Assembly: GCA_001938995.1 (NCBI GenBank)
Contig: MKZN01000003.1
Span: 186,001 to 250,000, forward strand
From: Bacillus pumilus
GTDB lineage: Bacteria; Bacillota; Bacilli; Bacillales; Bacillaceae
Reading direction: 5' to 3'
Length of the DNA: 64,000 bases
Shown here: in pieces, positions 9,510 to 18,664 of the stretch
Position numbering within the stretch: position 1 is the stretch's first letter
Layout of the letters: each line of letters starts with the position of its first letter
Made by a program: the position numbers and the translations under genes
Notes under the pieces: generated by a model
What the model was told of the DNA's origin: nothing
The model's input: the letters and a program-made list of their open reading frames with translations, nothing else
The model's database searches: none

Positions 9510-11225
9510 ATGAATAAAAAAGATATTATCAAACTTCTAGAAACAATTGCAGTGTATATGGAGTTAAAAGGAGATAACCCTTTCAAAGTATCGGCTTTTC
9601 GTAAGGCTGCAGTGGCGCTTGAGCAAGATGACCGCAGCCTGTCTCAAATAGATGATTTCTTGAAATTACCTGGCATAGGCAAAGGGACCTTTGCAGTCAT
9701 CACAGAGTATATCGAAAAAGGACAATCAGAGACACTGGAACAATTAAAAAAAGAAGTGCCTGAAGGTCTTATTCCGTTATTGAAGCTCCCAGGCTTAGGC
9801 GGGAAAAAGATCGCAAAGCTTTACAAAGAATTGGGTGTGTGTGATGCCAAATCACTTCGAGAAGCCTGTGAAACTGAGAAAGTACAAGCACTGGCTGGCT
9901 TTGGCAAGAAAACAGAGGAGAAAATTCTCACATCTCTTGAAGAAGCGGGAAAGCAGCCTGAAAGACTGCCAATTGGTTTTGCTTTAGATGTTGCAGAACG
10001 CATTGATCATGCGCTAGAACAAATGGAAGGAATCATCCGATTTTCAAGAGCTGGCAGTTTAAGACGAGCAAGAGAAACGGTCAAGGACTTGGATTATATC
10101 ATTGCAACAGATCACCCTGAACAAGTCAGAGAACAACTCATTGCACTTGACGATGTAAAAGACATCATTGCGAGTGGCGATACGAAGGTATCTGTTATCC
10201 TTGCACTTGATTTTGAAATCGGTGTGGATTTCCGTCTCGTGACAACAGATCAATTTGCGACAACGCTTCATCATTTTACCGGATCAAAAGAGCATAATAT
10301 TAGAATGCGGCAGATTGCGAAGGAACGCGGAGAGCGTATTAGTGAATATGGTGTGGAAACGGTCGAGACTGGTGAGGTCAAAACGTTCCAAGACGAAGGC
10401 GCTTTTTATGCACATTTTCAACTTCCGCTCATTCCGCCAGAAATTCGTGAAACCGGAGCGGAGATTGATACGTATAAAGAAAGTATGCAATTTGTGGAAC
10501 TGACAGATATAAAAGGTGACCTTCATATGCACTCGACTTGGAGTGACGGAGCGTTCTCGATTCGTGAAATGGCTGAGGCATGTATGGCAAAAGGTTATGA
10601 ATACATGGCGATCACAGATCACTCGCAATATTTAAAAGTAGCCAACGGTTTAACAAAAGAACGACTTCGCCTTCAAGCAAAAGAAATTGATAAGCTCAAC
10701 GAGGAATTTGAGGGGCATTTTCACATTTTCAAAGGCGTCGAAATGGATATCCTGCCAGATGGGTCTTTAGATTATGATGATGACTTTTTAGCAGAAATGG
10801 ATTTTGTCATCGCCTCTATCCATTCTAGCTTTTCACAGCCAGAGGAAGTCATCATGAAACGTCTTGAAAGTGCCCTACGAAATCAGCATGTGGATATCAT
10901 TGCGCACCCAACCGGGCGTTTAATCGGCAGACGGGATGGCTATGCCTTGAATATTGATCAGCTCATTGAGCTCGCCAAGAACACAGGCACCGCACTGGAG
11001 CTAAACAGTAACCCATCAAGACTTGATTTGAAAACAGAGCATTTAATGAAGGCAAACGAAGCAGGTGTGAACATCATGATCAATACGGATGCGCACAACA
11101 TCGCGATGTTAGATCATATGGAAGTCGGTGTAACAGCAGCAAGAAAAGGCTGGACACCAAAAGCAAATGTCGTGAATACTTTTACACTCAAAGAGATAAA
11201 AAAGTTTTTAACGCGTGACAGGTAG
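9510..11225 (+). CDS. polX: DNA polymerase X with PHP domain
   Basis: 571 residues. The N-terminal 8-kDa-like HhH region and palm of a family X polymerase occupy about 1-315, with HhH motifs FLKLPGIGKGTF and LLKLPGLGGKKI and the catalytic Asp region RRARETVKDLDYIIA. A PHP phosphoesterase domain begins at about 335 (GDLHMHSTWSDG) and includes YMAITDHSQYL, IIAHPTGRLIGRR and NTDAHN metal ligands. Bacillus PolX fills gaps in base-excision repair; its PHP domain carries 3'-5' exonuclease and AP-endonuclease-type activity. GGAGGATGAGAG precedes the ATG. mutS2 follows 18 bases downstream, a likely repair operon. Confidence 0.97.
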   Translation: MNKKDIIKLLETIAVYMELKGDNPFKVSAFRKAAVALEQDDRSLSQIDDFLKLPGIGKGTFAVITEYIEKGQSETLEQLKKEVPEGLIPLLKLPGLGGKKIAKLYKELGVCDAKSLREACETEKVQALAGFGKKTEEKILTSLEEAGKQPERLPIGFALDVAERIDHALEQMEGIIRFSRAGSLRRARETVKDLDYIIATDHPEQVREQLIALDDVKDIIASGDTKVSVILALDFEIGVDFRLVTTDQFATTLHHFTGSKEHNIRMRQIAKERGERISEYGVETVETGEVKTFQDEGAFYAHFQLPLIPPEIRETGAEIDTYKESMQFVELTDIKGDLHMHSTWSDGAFSIREMAEACMAKGYEYMAITDHSQYLKVANGLTKERLRLQAKEIDKLNEEFEGHFHIFKGVEMDILPDGSLDYDDDFLAEMDFVIASIHSSFSQPEEVIMKRLESALRNQHVDIIAHPTGRLIGRRDGYALNIDQLIELAKNTGTALELNSNPSRLDLKTEHLMKANEAGVNIMINTDAHNIAMLDHMEVGVTAARKGWTPKANVVNTFTLKEIKKFLTRDR

Positions 11226-11243
11226 TCGTTAGGAGGCTGTACA

Positions 11244-13604
11244 ATGTTGCAACAAAAAGTGTTAGCATCATTAGAATTTCATAAAGTCAAAGAAAAAGTA
11301 ATGTCTTATACCGCATCCACGTTAGGAAAAGAAAAAGCGCAGGATTTAACACCACTCACAGATATTGATGCGATCCAGCATTTGCTGGAAGAGGTGGCAG
11401 AAGCACAAGATGTGATTCGGTTAAAAGGATCTGCGCCATTTGGTGGATTAACGGATATAAGAAGAGGAATCAAACGAGCTGAAATCGGTAGTACATTAAG
11501 TCCTTCTGAGCTGATGGAAATTGCAGGATTATTATATGCTGTGAAGAATATGAAACACTTTCTTACATCCATGTATGAAGATGGTGTAGACATACCGCGT
11601 CTTCATACATATGCAGAAACGCTCATTTTACTGCCTGAGATCCGAAAAGAAATCGAGAGCTGTATCGGTGATAATGGAGAGGTGCTTGATCATGCAACCC
11701 CGGCACTTCGGTCATTGCGTATCCAATTACGCTCACTCGAATCAAAACTACGGGATAAATTAGAATCCATGATTCGTTCACAATCTGCTTCAAAAATGTT
11801 GTCAGACACCATTGTGACGATTCGAAATGATCGATTTGTGATCCCAGTGAAACAGGAGTACCGTTCAAATTACGGAGGCATTGTTCATGATCAATCTTCT
11901 TCTGGGGCGACTCTTTTCATTGAGCCTCAGGTTGTTGTGGATCTGAATAACACATTGCAGCAAACTCGTTTAAAAGAAAAGCAAGAAGTCGAAAAGATAT
12001 TGCAAATGCTGACAGAGAGTGTAGCCGAGCATATTGACGAACTGCTTCACGATGTAAGGGAACTGCAAACATTAGATTTTATCTTTGCCAAAGCCAAATA
12101 TGCCAAAACAGAAAAGGCAACAATGCCTACGGTGAACGATCAAGGCGTGATTTATTTAAAGCGCGCTAGACATCCCCTTTTGCCGAAGGATCAAGTCGTC
12201 GCAAATGACATTGAGCTAGGCAAGGATTTCACAACCATCGTCATTACTGGACCAAATACAGGGGGGAAAACAGTCACATTAAAAACGCTTGGGCTCCTCA
12301 CTCTGATGACGCAATCTGGTCTTCATATCCCAGTTGAAGAAGGATCAGAAGTGGCTGTATTCGACCAAGTCTTTACCGATATTGGAGATGAGCAATCGAT
12401 TGAACAAAGCTTGAGTACGTTCTCCTCTCATATGGTCAATATTGTCGATATTTTAAAACAGTTGACCCCGAATTCACTTGTGTTATTTGATGAGTTAGGA
12501 GCAGGCACAGACCCTGCTGAAGGCGCGGCACTTGCGATGAGTATATTAGATGAAGTTCATCAAACAAATGCCCGCGTCATAGCGACGACTCATTACCCTG
12601 AGCTAAAAGCATACGGATACAACCGAGAAGGTGTCATAAATGCGAGTGTAGAGTTTGATATTGAAACATTATCGCCTACATATCGTTTGCTCATCGGTGT
12701 GCCTGGACGCAGTAATGCATTTGAGATTTCTAAACGTCTAGGCTTGTCTCATCACCTAATTGATAGAGCAAAAGCCGATATGCATGCAGAGCATAATGAA
12801 GTTGACCAGATGATTGCCTCATTAGAAGATAGCAAGAAACTAGCCGACGAAGAACTACATGAGACAGAATCCTACAGAAAAGAAGCAGAAACGCTTCATC
12901 TGGAACTGCAAAAGCAAATTCTTGAATGGAATGAGCAAAAAGACAAACTGCTGGAAGAAGCGGAACAAATCGCGAAAGAAAAGATTGAACAAGCAGCAAA
13001 AGAAGCAGAAGACATCATTCAAGAGCTGCGTTCGATTAAAAGTGAGCATCGCTCATTCAAAGAACATGAACTCATTGATGCACGAAAGCGCCTAGAAGAA
13101 GCTGTACCTGAATTTGACCGGAAGAAAAAAACAGAGACGGCGAAAACAGTAGCTAGACAACTAAAGCCAGGCGATGAAGTCAAGGTCCTCACGTTCGGAC
13201 AAAAGGGAACCTTGATCGAACAAATGGGTGACAAGGAATGGAGTGTCCAAATGGGCATTCTCAAAATGAAAGTAAAAGAAAAAGACATGGAATTTATCAA
13301 ATCGGCACCAGCATTTAAACAAGAGAAAGCCATTACGGCGGTCAAAGGAAAAGATTATCATGTGTCGCTTGAACTCGATTTAAGAGGAGAGCGTTATGAA
13401 AATGCCTTAAGCAGAGTCGAGAAATACTTAGACGATGCTGTATTAGCTGGCTATCCGCGCGTGTCGATTATTCATGGAAAAGGAACCGGTGCCCTAAGAA
13501 AGGGTGTCCAAGAACTATTAAAACAACACCGAAGTGTGAAAAATGCTCGTTTTGGAGAACAGGGCGAGGGAGGATCAGGGGTCACCATCGTCGAATTAAA
13601 GTAA
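11244..13604 (+). CDS. mutSB: Endonuclease MutS2 (ribosome-rescue and anti-recombination Smr ATPase)
   Basis: 786 residues in the standard MutS2 layout: the lever/clamp region (1-310) without the mismatch-binding domain, an ABC-type ATPase (about 315-510, Walker A GPNTGGKT, Walker [14 protein letters not shown]), a long coiled coil (about 515-630), a KOW-like segment, and a C-terminal Smr nuclease domain ([11 protein letters not shown]...[11 protein letters not shown]). MutS2 has been reported to suppress homologous recombination and, in B. subtilis, to act on collided ribosomes. TAGGAGGCTG precedes the ATG. It lies directly after polX and before yshE. Confidence 0.97.
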   Translation: MLQQKVLASLEFHKVKEKVMSYTASTLGKEKAQDLTPLTDIDAIQHLLEEVAEAQDVIRLKGSAPFGGLTDIRRGIKRAEIGSTLSPSELMEIAGLLYAVKNMKHFLTSMYEDGVDIPRLHTYAETLILLPEIRKEIESCIGDNGEVLDHATPALRSLRIQLRSLESKLRDKLESMIRSQSASKMLSDTIVTIRNDRFVIPVKQEYRSNYGGIVHDQSSSGATLFIEPQVVVDLNNTLQQTRLKEKQEVEKILQMLTESVAEHIDELLHDVRELQTLDFIFAKAKYAKTEKATMPTVNDQGVIYLKRARHPLLPKDQVVANDIELGKDFTTIVITGPNTGGKTVTLKTLGLLTLMTQSGLHIPVEEGSEVAVFDQVFTDIGDEQSIEQSLSTFSSHMVNIVDILKQLTPNSLVLFDELGAGTDPAEGAALAMSILDEVHQTNARVIATTHYPELKAYGYNREGVINASVEFDIETLSPTYRLLIGVPGRSNAFEISKRLGLSHHLIDRAKADMHAEHNEVDQMIASLEDSKKLADEELHETESYRKEAETLHLELQKQILEWNEQKDKLLEEAEQIAKEKIEQAAKEAEDIIQELRSIKSEHRSFKEHELIDARKRLEEAVPEFDRKKKTETAKTVARQLKPGDEVKVLTFGQKGTLIEQMGDKEWSVQMGILKMKVKEKDMEFIKSAPAFKQEKAITAVKGKDYHVSLELDLRGERYENALSRVEKYLDDAVLAGYPRVSIIHGKGTGALRKGVQELLKQHRSVKNARFGEQGEGGSGVTIVELK

Positions 13605-13617
13605 AAGGAGAAAACGC

Positions 13618-14022
13618 ATGAAAGCCTTTTGGGAAAATGAACTTGTGGAAATTGCCGCCTACTACAGTGTGGCAGTCCTTTGTCTCGTCTTATTTTTAAC
13701 CATCTTTGAACTCGTGACCTCCTATAAAAACTGGGAAGAGATTCAGCGGGGGAACTTAGCGGTGGCGATGGCGACCGGCGGGAAAATCCTCGGAATTGCG
13801 AATGTATTTCAGCATTCCATCGCGCAGCATAACTCCCTTCTTCAAATGATAGGATGGGGCGTTTACGGTTTTGTGATGCTGCTTGTCAGCTACTTCATTT
13901 TTGAATTTTTAACACCAAGATTTAAAGTAGACAAAGAGATAGAAAAAGATAATCGAGCGGTTGGGTTTATTTCACTCATTATTTCAGTTGGGCTGTCTTA
14001 TGTAGTAGCAGCCGGCATTTAA
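13618..14022 (+). CDS. yshE: DUF350 family membrane protein YshE
   Basis: 134 residues with four membrane segments, matching DUF350: an N-terminal helix, the RGNLAVAMATGGKILGIANV block after helix 1, and a C-terminal GFISLIISVGLSYVVAAGI helix. The function is unknown. AAAAGGAGAAAACGC precedes its start, 13 bases after mutS2. Confidence 0.88.
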   Translation: MKAFWENELVEIAAYYSVAVLCLVLFLTIFELVTSYKNWEEIQRGNLAVAMATGGKILGIANVFQHSIAQHNSLLQMIGWGVYGFVMLLVSYFIFEFLTPRFKVDKEIEKDNRAVGFISLIISVGLSYVVAAGI

Positions 14023-14031
14023 GGAGACGAC

Positions 14032-14109
14032 ATGGAGAAGCTTGCAAAAGGATTAATCGTAGTTGCCTGCACTTTTGCGGTCATTGGTGCCATTTACATG
14101 TTCCTTTAG
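14032..14109 (+). CDS. 25-residue single-span membrane miniprotein
   Basis: MEKLAKGLIVVACTFAVIGA then IYMFL: a short basic start followed by one hydrophobic helix. TTAAGGAGACGAC gives a near-ideal ribosome binding site 7 bases before the ATG, nine bases after yshE, and a terminator follows. I do not recognise a family. A similar short span with the same VIGAI core is encoded at 21270. The spacing and binding site argue for real translation. Confidence 0.65.
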   Translation: MEKLAKGLIVVACTFAVIGAIYMFL

Positions 14110-14128
14110 AATCAAGAATACGTGTTAA

Positions 14129-14162
14129 TAAGCTGTCAGGGACACTCTTGACAGCTTTTATC
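14129..14162 (+). terminator. Terminator of the polX-mutS2-yshE operon
   Basis: AAGCTGTCA pairs with TGACAGCTT across a 10-base loop, followed by TTTATC. Confidence 0.75.
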
Positions 14163-14182
14163 ACATCAAAGGCGGAATCACG

Positions 14183-14459
14183 ATGGATCAACAACTCAAA
14201 CAAAAAGAAAAACGGATGGAGTACATTCAAACATGTCTCAAAAAACATCACTTCTACCGGACATGCTTTGTCGTCAACTGATGATGTCGACAACATCCAT
14301 ACAAACCTTCCCAATGATCCAAGCATTCACAAGTTGAAAGAGTCAATGAGTTTTTCCGAGCGATTGGGGGCTTATATAATAAGTGGCATCATGAAGGGAA
14401 AAGGGCAGCTCTTGAAACCATCTCGAAAAATTGACCGAGTGCGATTGAAGCAAGCCTAA
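14183..14459 (+). pseudogene. Probable frameshifted small hypothetical gene
   Basis: An ATG at 14183 with AAAGGCGGA upstream opens a protein-like frame (MDQQLKQKEKRMEYIQTCLK...) that stops at 14281. A second frame overlapping it runs to 14459 and reads like coding sequence (SIHKLKESMSFSERLGAYI..., ending KIDRVRLKQA), but its own upstream part starts inside the terminator without a binding site. A single shift near 14255-14281 would join the two into about 92 residues. I recognise neither half. Alternatives are a genuine short peptide plus a chance frame, or a sequencing error. Confidence 0.4.
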
Positions 14460-14470
14460 TGTGAAAAAAG

Positions 14471-14502
14471 GCAAACTGCCCGAAGGAAAAGTTTGCTATA
14501 AT
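14471..14502 (+). promoter_or_regulatory. Extended -10 promoter and inverted repeat before lcfA
   Basis: TGCTATAAT (TATAAT at 14497-14502) is an extended -10. GCAAACT (14471-14477) and AGTTTGC (14490-14496) form a perfect 7-bp inverted repeat ending on the -10. No clear -35 and no FadR box are visible here. Confidence 0.5.
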
Positions 14503-14536
14503 CAAATAGTACGAAAGTTCAGGAAGGAGGGTTTTT

Positions 14537-16255
14537 ATGCAGTCAGATAAACGTTGGCTTCTGCATTACCCGAACCAAATTCCCCACGAACTCACCATCC
14601 CAAATGAAACATTACAATCTTATTTATTCCGCACCGCAGAAGCAACACCTGAGCAGACAGCCATTCATTTTTTAGGGAAAAATATCACCTATGAACAGTT
14701 ACGAGAGGACTCATTAAAACTTGCCGATCATCTCATCAAGATTGGCGTGAAAAAAGGCGACCGAGTGGCGATTATGCTACCAAACTGCCCTCAATCGGTC
14801 ATTTCTTATTATGCTGTGTTAATAGCGGGCGGGATCGTTGTGCAAACAAATCCGCTTTATACTGAGAATGAACTGGCGTATCAAATGGAAGACAGTGGCT
14901 CAAAAGTGCTGATCACACTCGATCTATTGTATCCAAAGGCTTACAAAATGAAAGCGCTGACAAGTGTGGAACACCTGATCATAACCAAACTACAAGATTA
15001 CTTGCCATTTCCAAAAAATATATTATTCCCAATTGTTCAAAGAAGAAAAAACAAGGTGGTCATTCAAGTCGAGAGAAGTGAAACCATTCATCTTTTCTCA
15101 CAGGTAATGAAAGAATCAAGAGAAGATCCGGTATCACAGCTGTCTTTCCAACCGAAAGAAGATGTCGCTGTTTTACAATATACAGGCGGAACGACCGGTT
15201 TGCCGAAAGGGGTAATGCTCACACACGAAAATATTGTAGCGAATACAAAAATGTGTGCAGCATGGATGTATCAAACAAACCGGGGAAAAGAACGAATTCT
15301 TGGCATCATTCCATTTTTCCATGTGTATGGCATGACGACCGTATTGAATCTTGCCGTCAAAGAAGGGCATCAAATGATCCTACTTCCGCGCTTTGAGGTG
15401 TCTGATACCCTCAAAACCATTGAAAAACAAAAACCGACATTGTTTCCTGGAGCGCCAACGATGTACATCGCTCTACTCCATCACCCGAATATTGAAACCT
15501 ATGATCTGTCATCCATCACTGCCTGTTTAAGTGGTTCAGCGGCTCTTCCCATTGAAATTAAGCAAAGCTTTGAAAAAATGACAGGAGGGCGTTTAGTTGA
15601 AGGATATGGTCTTTCAGAAACCTCGCCGGTGACCCATGCCAATTTCCTATGGGAAGAGAACAAAATAGGCAGCATCGGCTGCCCTTGGCCTAATACAGAT
15701 GCAGGCATCTATTGCGAAGAGACTGGGGGATTCAAAGAACCATATGAGCATGGAGAAATCATTGTTAAAGGGCCGCAGATCATGAAGGGATACTGGAATC
15801 AACCAGAAGAGACAGCAGCTGTCTTTAAAGATGGATGGTTGTTCACTGGAGATATTGGGTATATGGATGAGCAAGGTTTTTTCTATATAGTCGATCGGAA
15901 AAAAGATGTGATCATTGCGAGCGGCTATAATATTTATCCAAGAGAGGTTGAAGAAGCCCTTTATGAACACGAACTCGTACAGGAAGTAGTCGTCGCCGGT
16001 ATTCCAGACCCGTACCGGGGGGAAACAGTGAAAGCATTTGTTGTTCCGAAAAAGGATGCCTATTTGACAGAAGATGAGCTGAACCGATTTGTACGAACGA
16101 GAATTGCCTCCTATAAAGTGCCGCGAGTCTACGAATTTAAAGAGTCATTACCGAAAACGGCCGTAGGAAAAATATTGCGCAGAGTCTTAATTGAAGAAGA
16201 GAAAAGAAAACAGTCATCTTCATCTCAAGTGTCTGCCGAACTACCTGAGAAATAA
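14537..16255 (+). CDS. lcfA: Long-chain fatty-acid-CoA ligase
   Basis: 572 residues of an adenylate-forming enzyme that activates fatty acids to acyl-CoA at the inner membrane face. Core motifs are LQYTGGTTGLPKGVMLTH (P-loop-like, about 214-231), GYGLSETSPV (about 356) and DGWLFTGDIGYMDEQGF (about 435), then the hinge DRKKDVIIASGYNIYPREVE and the lysine-bearing PKTAVGKILRR. AGGAAGGAGGG precedes the ATG. In B. subtilis it heads the lcfA-fadR-fadB-etfB-etfA set under FadR. Here a hairpin and a separate promoter stand between it and fadR. Confidence 0.96.
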   Translation: MQSDKRWLLHYPNQIPHELTIPNETLQSYLFRTAEATPEQTAIHFLGKNITYEQLREDSLKLADHLIKIGVKKGDRVAIMLPNCPQSVISYYAVLIAGGIVVQTNPLYTENELAYQMEDSGSKVLITLDLLYPKAYKMKALTSVEHLIITKLQDYLPFPKNILFPIVQRRKNKVVIQVERSETIHLFSQVMKESREDPVSQLSFQPKEDVAVLQYTGGTTGLPKGVMLTHENIVANTKMCAAWMYQTNRGKERILGIIPFFHVYGMTTVLNLAVKEGHQMILLPRFEVSDTLKTIEKQKPTLFPGAPTMYIALLHHPNIETYDLSSITACLSGSAALPIEIKQSFEKMTGGRLVEGYGLSETSPVTHANFLWEENKIGSIGCPWPNTDAGIYCEETGGFKEPYEHGEIIVKGPQIMKGYWNQPEETAAVFKDGWLFTGDIGYMDEQGFFYIVDRKKDVIIASGYNIYPREVEEALYEHELVQEVVVAGIPDPYRGETVKAFVVPKKDAYLTEDELNRFVRTRIASYKVPRVYEFKESLPKTAVGKILRRVLIEEEKRKQSSSSQVSAELPEK

Positions 16256-16261
16256 CCATAC

Positions 16262-16295
16262 ATCATCCGGTCAATCCATCGGCCGGATGATTTGA
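16262..16295 (+). terminator. Hairpin after lcfA, weak terminator or attenuator
   Basis: ATCATCCGG and CCGGATGAT form a perfect 9-bp stem with a 12-base loop, followed only by TTGATT, so termination is probably partial. Confidence 0.5.
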
Positions 16296-16349
16296 TTGGC
16301 GTCCATCTGCTTTGATATGCTGGACAATGAAAAGAAAGTAGAACATGAC

Positions 16350-16378
16350 TTGACAAAACCCTCGTTTCTTTTTAACAT
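16350..16378 (+). promoter_or_regulatory. Sigma-A promoter of fadR
   Basis: TTGACA (16350-16355), 17 bases, TAACAT (16373-16378). The FadR box begins eight bases after the -10, covering the expected start point. Confidence 0.85.
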
Positions 16379-16385
16379 AAAGTTA

Positions 16386-16403
16386 TGAATGAATACTCAT
16401 TCA
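16386..16403. promoter_or_regulatory. FadR operator
   Basis: TGAATGAATACTCATTCA fits the FadR consensus TGAATGAMTANTCATTCA of B. subtilis at every position. It overlaps the expected transcription start of fadR, so FadR would repress itself and the genes downstream; long-chain acyl-CoA releases FadR. Confidence 0.92.
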
Positions 16404-16425
16404 ATCTAGAAGGGGACGAAGCACA

Positions 16426-17010
16426 TTGAAGCAGAAAAGACCGAAGTACATGCAAATTATTGATGCAGCAGTTGTGGTGATTGCAGAGAATGGCTATCAC
16501 CAATCACAAGTGTCCAAGATTGCCAAGCAAGCAGGAGTAGCAGACGGTACGATTTATCTCTATTTCAAAAACAAAGAGGATATTCTCATCTCATTATTTG
16601 AAGAAAAAATGGGACAGTTCATTGCACGGATGGAAACGGATATCCAACAGAAATCCACTGCGAAAGAAAAACTTCTCCTACTCATTCAAGAGCATTTTCG
16701 ACTGTTGTCACAAGATCATCATTTAGCTCTTGTGACACAGCTTGAACTGAGGCAATCGAATCACGAGCTGCGACAAAAAATCAATGAGGTGCTGAAAGGG
16801 TATTTAAATATGCTCGACACAATTTTAACAGAAGGAAAGACAACAGGAGAGTTCAAACAAGACCTAGATGTCCGCTTAGCAAGACAAATGGTATTTGGTA
16901 CGATTGATGAAACCGCTACAACATGGGTAATGAATGATCAAAAGTATGACCTTTCTTCACTTGCAGAAAAGGTACATGATCTACTCTTAAACGGCGTCCA
17001 TCAATCTTAA
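16426..17010 (+). CDS. fadR: TetR-family fatty-acid degradation repressor FadR
   Basis: 194 residues with an N-terminal TetR HTH (about 8-55; IAKQAGVADGTIYLYFKNKED) and a C-terminal helical acyl-CoA-binding domain. FadR represses beta-oxidation genes and is released by long-chain acyl-CoAs. The start is TTG, with AGAAGGGGACG upstream. The FadR operator just before the gene and the fadB-etfB-etfA genes after it indicate an autoregulated operon. Confidence 0.95.
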   Translation: MKQKRPKYMQIIDAAVVVIAENGYHQSQVSKIAKQAGVADGTIYLYFKNKEDILISLFEEKMGQFIARMETDIQQKSTAKEKLLLLIQEHFRLLSQDHHLALVTQLELRQSNHELRQKINEVLKGYLNMLDTILTEGKTTGEFKQDLDVRLARQMVFGTIDETATTWVMNDQKYDLSSLAEKVHDLLLNGVHQS

Positions 17011-17036
17011 AGACAATGGAAAAGGGATGATTTGAC

Positions 17037-17816
17037 ATGGAAAAGATACTTAGCTTACATCACGAGGGACAGACAGCACTCATCACGATTCAGCATCCAC
17101 CTGCAAACGCCTTATCTTCTCTACTACTCACAGAACTCAATGACATGTTTGAACAGCTTGAACAAAACAAAGATGTGAGAGCCATTGTGATACATGGAGA
17201 AGGTAGATTTTTCTCAGCGGGTGCTGATATTAAAGAATTCACCACATTACAGGAAGAGTCTGATTATGCGAGTCTTGCGGATCGCGGGCAGCAAGTCTTT
17301 GAACGAATTGAACAAAGTCCAAAGCCTGTCATTGCCTCCATTCACGGGGCTGCGTTAGGTGGGGGGCTTGAGCTTGCGATGTCTTGTGATTACCGAATTG
17401 CCACAAAAGATGCAAAGCTTGGGTTACCTGAACTTAACCTTGGCATCATTCCAGGCTTCGGTGGCACTCAAAGGCTACCTCGCTATGTTGGTACTGCGAA
17501 AGCGCTAGAAATGATGGGGACAGCTGAACCTATTACAGGAGAAGAAGCACTTGTCTGTGGTCTTGTGTCAAAGCTAGCAGAAACAGAAGAAGAAGCATTG
17601 CAAGCAGCGAAAGCACTTGCGGCTAAATTTGCAGCCAAAAGCCCAAAATCACTTGAATATGTGCTTGATTTATTGAACGCAACGAAAGTGTATTCTTACG
17701 ATGGCGGAATGAAGCTGGAAGCCAAAAAGTTTGGTGAGGTCTTCCAATCGAATGATGCCAAAGAAGGCATCCAAGCGTTTATCGAAAAGCGCAAACCGAA
17801 TTTCAAAGGGGAATAA
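17037..17816 (+). CDS. fadB: Enoyl-CoA hydratase FadB
   Basis: 259 residues of the crotonase fold. The oxyanion-hole segments are GRFFSAGADIKEF (about 59-71) and ASIHGAALGGGLELAMSCDYR (about 100-120), and the catalytic Glu region is LGLPELNLGIIPGFGGTQRLPR. It hydrates trans-2-enoyl-CoA in beta-oxidation. It lies 26 bases after fadR and 31 before etfB in the same direction, so all are likely one FadR-controlled transcript. Confidence 0.95.
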   Translation: MEKILSLHHEGQTALITIQHPPANALSSLLLTELNDMFEQLEQNKDVRAIVIHGEGRFFSAGADIKEFTTLQEESDYASLADRGQQVFERIEQSPKPVIASIHGAALGGGLELAMSCDYRIATKDAKLGLPELNLGIIPGFGGTQRLPRYVGTAKALEMMGTAEPITGEEALVCGLVSKLAETEEEALQAAKALAAKFAAKSPKSLEYVLDLLNATKVYSYDGGMKLEAKKFGEVFQSNDAKEGIQAFIEKRKPNFKGE

Positions 17817-17847
17817 TCGATCAGTACGACACAAGGGGGAGAAATGA

Positions 17848-18621
17848 ATGAATATATTTGTTTTGATGAAGCGTACGTTTGACACGGAAGAGAAAATTTC
17901 CATTCAGTCTGGTGCTATTCAAGAAGATGGGGCAGAGTTCATTATTAATCCTTATGACGAGTATGCAATAGAAGAAGCGATTCAGCTACGGGATGAGCAC
18001 GGGGGAGAAGTGACCGTCGTCACAGTCGGAAATGAAGATGCTGAGAAACAGCTGAGAACAGCACTGGCGATGGGCTGTGATCAAGCCGTCTTATTAAATG
18101 TAGAGGACGATTTGGAGGAGTGGGACCAATTTTCAGCCTCCACCATTCTCTATCATTATACCAAAGACAAAGATGCTTCATTGATTTTAGCAGGGAATGT
18201 GGCCATAGATGGCGGCTCTGGACAGGTTGCTCCGCGTCTAGCAGAATTACTTGGTTTTTCATACGTCACAACCATTACAAGTATTCAAATAGATGGGGAC
18301 GTTGTTTCGATCGAACGAGATGTAGAGGGTGATGTTGAAGTCATTTCCACACAACTTCCGCTTGTTGTGACAGCACAGCAAGGTCTCAATGAACCGCGCT
18401 ATCCATCATTGCCAGGTATCATGAAGGCTAAGAAAAAACCGTTAGAAGAATTGGAATTAGATGATTTAGATCTCGACGAGGATGATGTCCCGTATAAAAT
18501 CAAAACCATTGAACGCTTCTTACCGGAGAAAAAAGAGGGTGGCAAGATGCTGAGCGGCGAGCTTCAGGATCAGGTCAAGGAACTGACCGATCTTCTGAGA
18601 AATGAAGCAAAAGTCATCTAA
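17848..18621 (+). CDS. etfB: Electron transfer flavoprotein beta subunit
   Basis: 257 residues with the adenine-nucleotide alpha-hydrolase-like fold of EtfB: N-terminal NIFVLMKRTFDTEE, the AMP-binding region GGEVTVVTVGNEDAEKQL, LILAGNVAIDGGSGQVAP, and the late LNEPRYPSLPGIMKAKKKP recognition-loop segment. It pairs with EtfA to pass electrons from acyl-CoA dehydrogenases to the membrane quinone pool. AAGGGGGAGAAATGA precedes the start. Confidence 0.96.
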   Translation: MNIFVLMKRTFDTEEKISIQSGAIQEDGAEFIINPYDEYAIEEAIQLRDEHGGEVTVVTVGNEDAEKQLRTALAMGCDQAVLLNVEDDLEEWDQFSASTILYHYTKDKDASLILAGNVAIDGGSGQVAPRLAELLGFSYVTTITSIQIDGDVVSIERDVEGDVEVISTQLPLVVTAQQGLNEPRYPSLPGIMKAKKKPLEELELDDLDLDEDDVPYKIKTIERFLPEKKEGGKMLSGELQDQVKELTDLLRNEAKVI

Positions 18622-18664
18622 CATCCACTTTATGATATCACGAGAACAAGGGGGAGCTTGAAAG

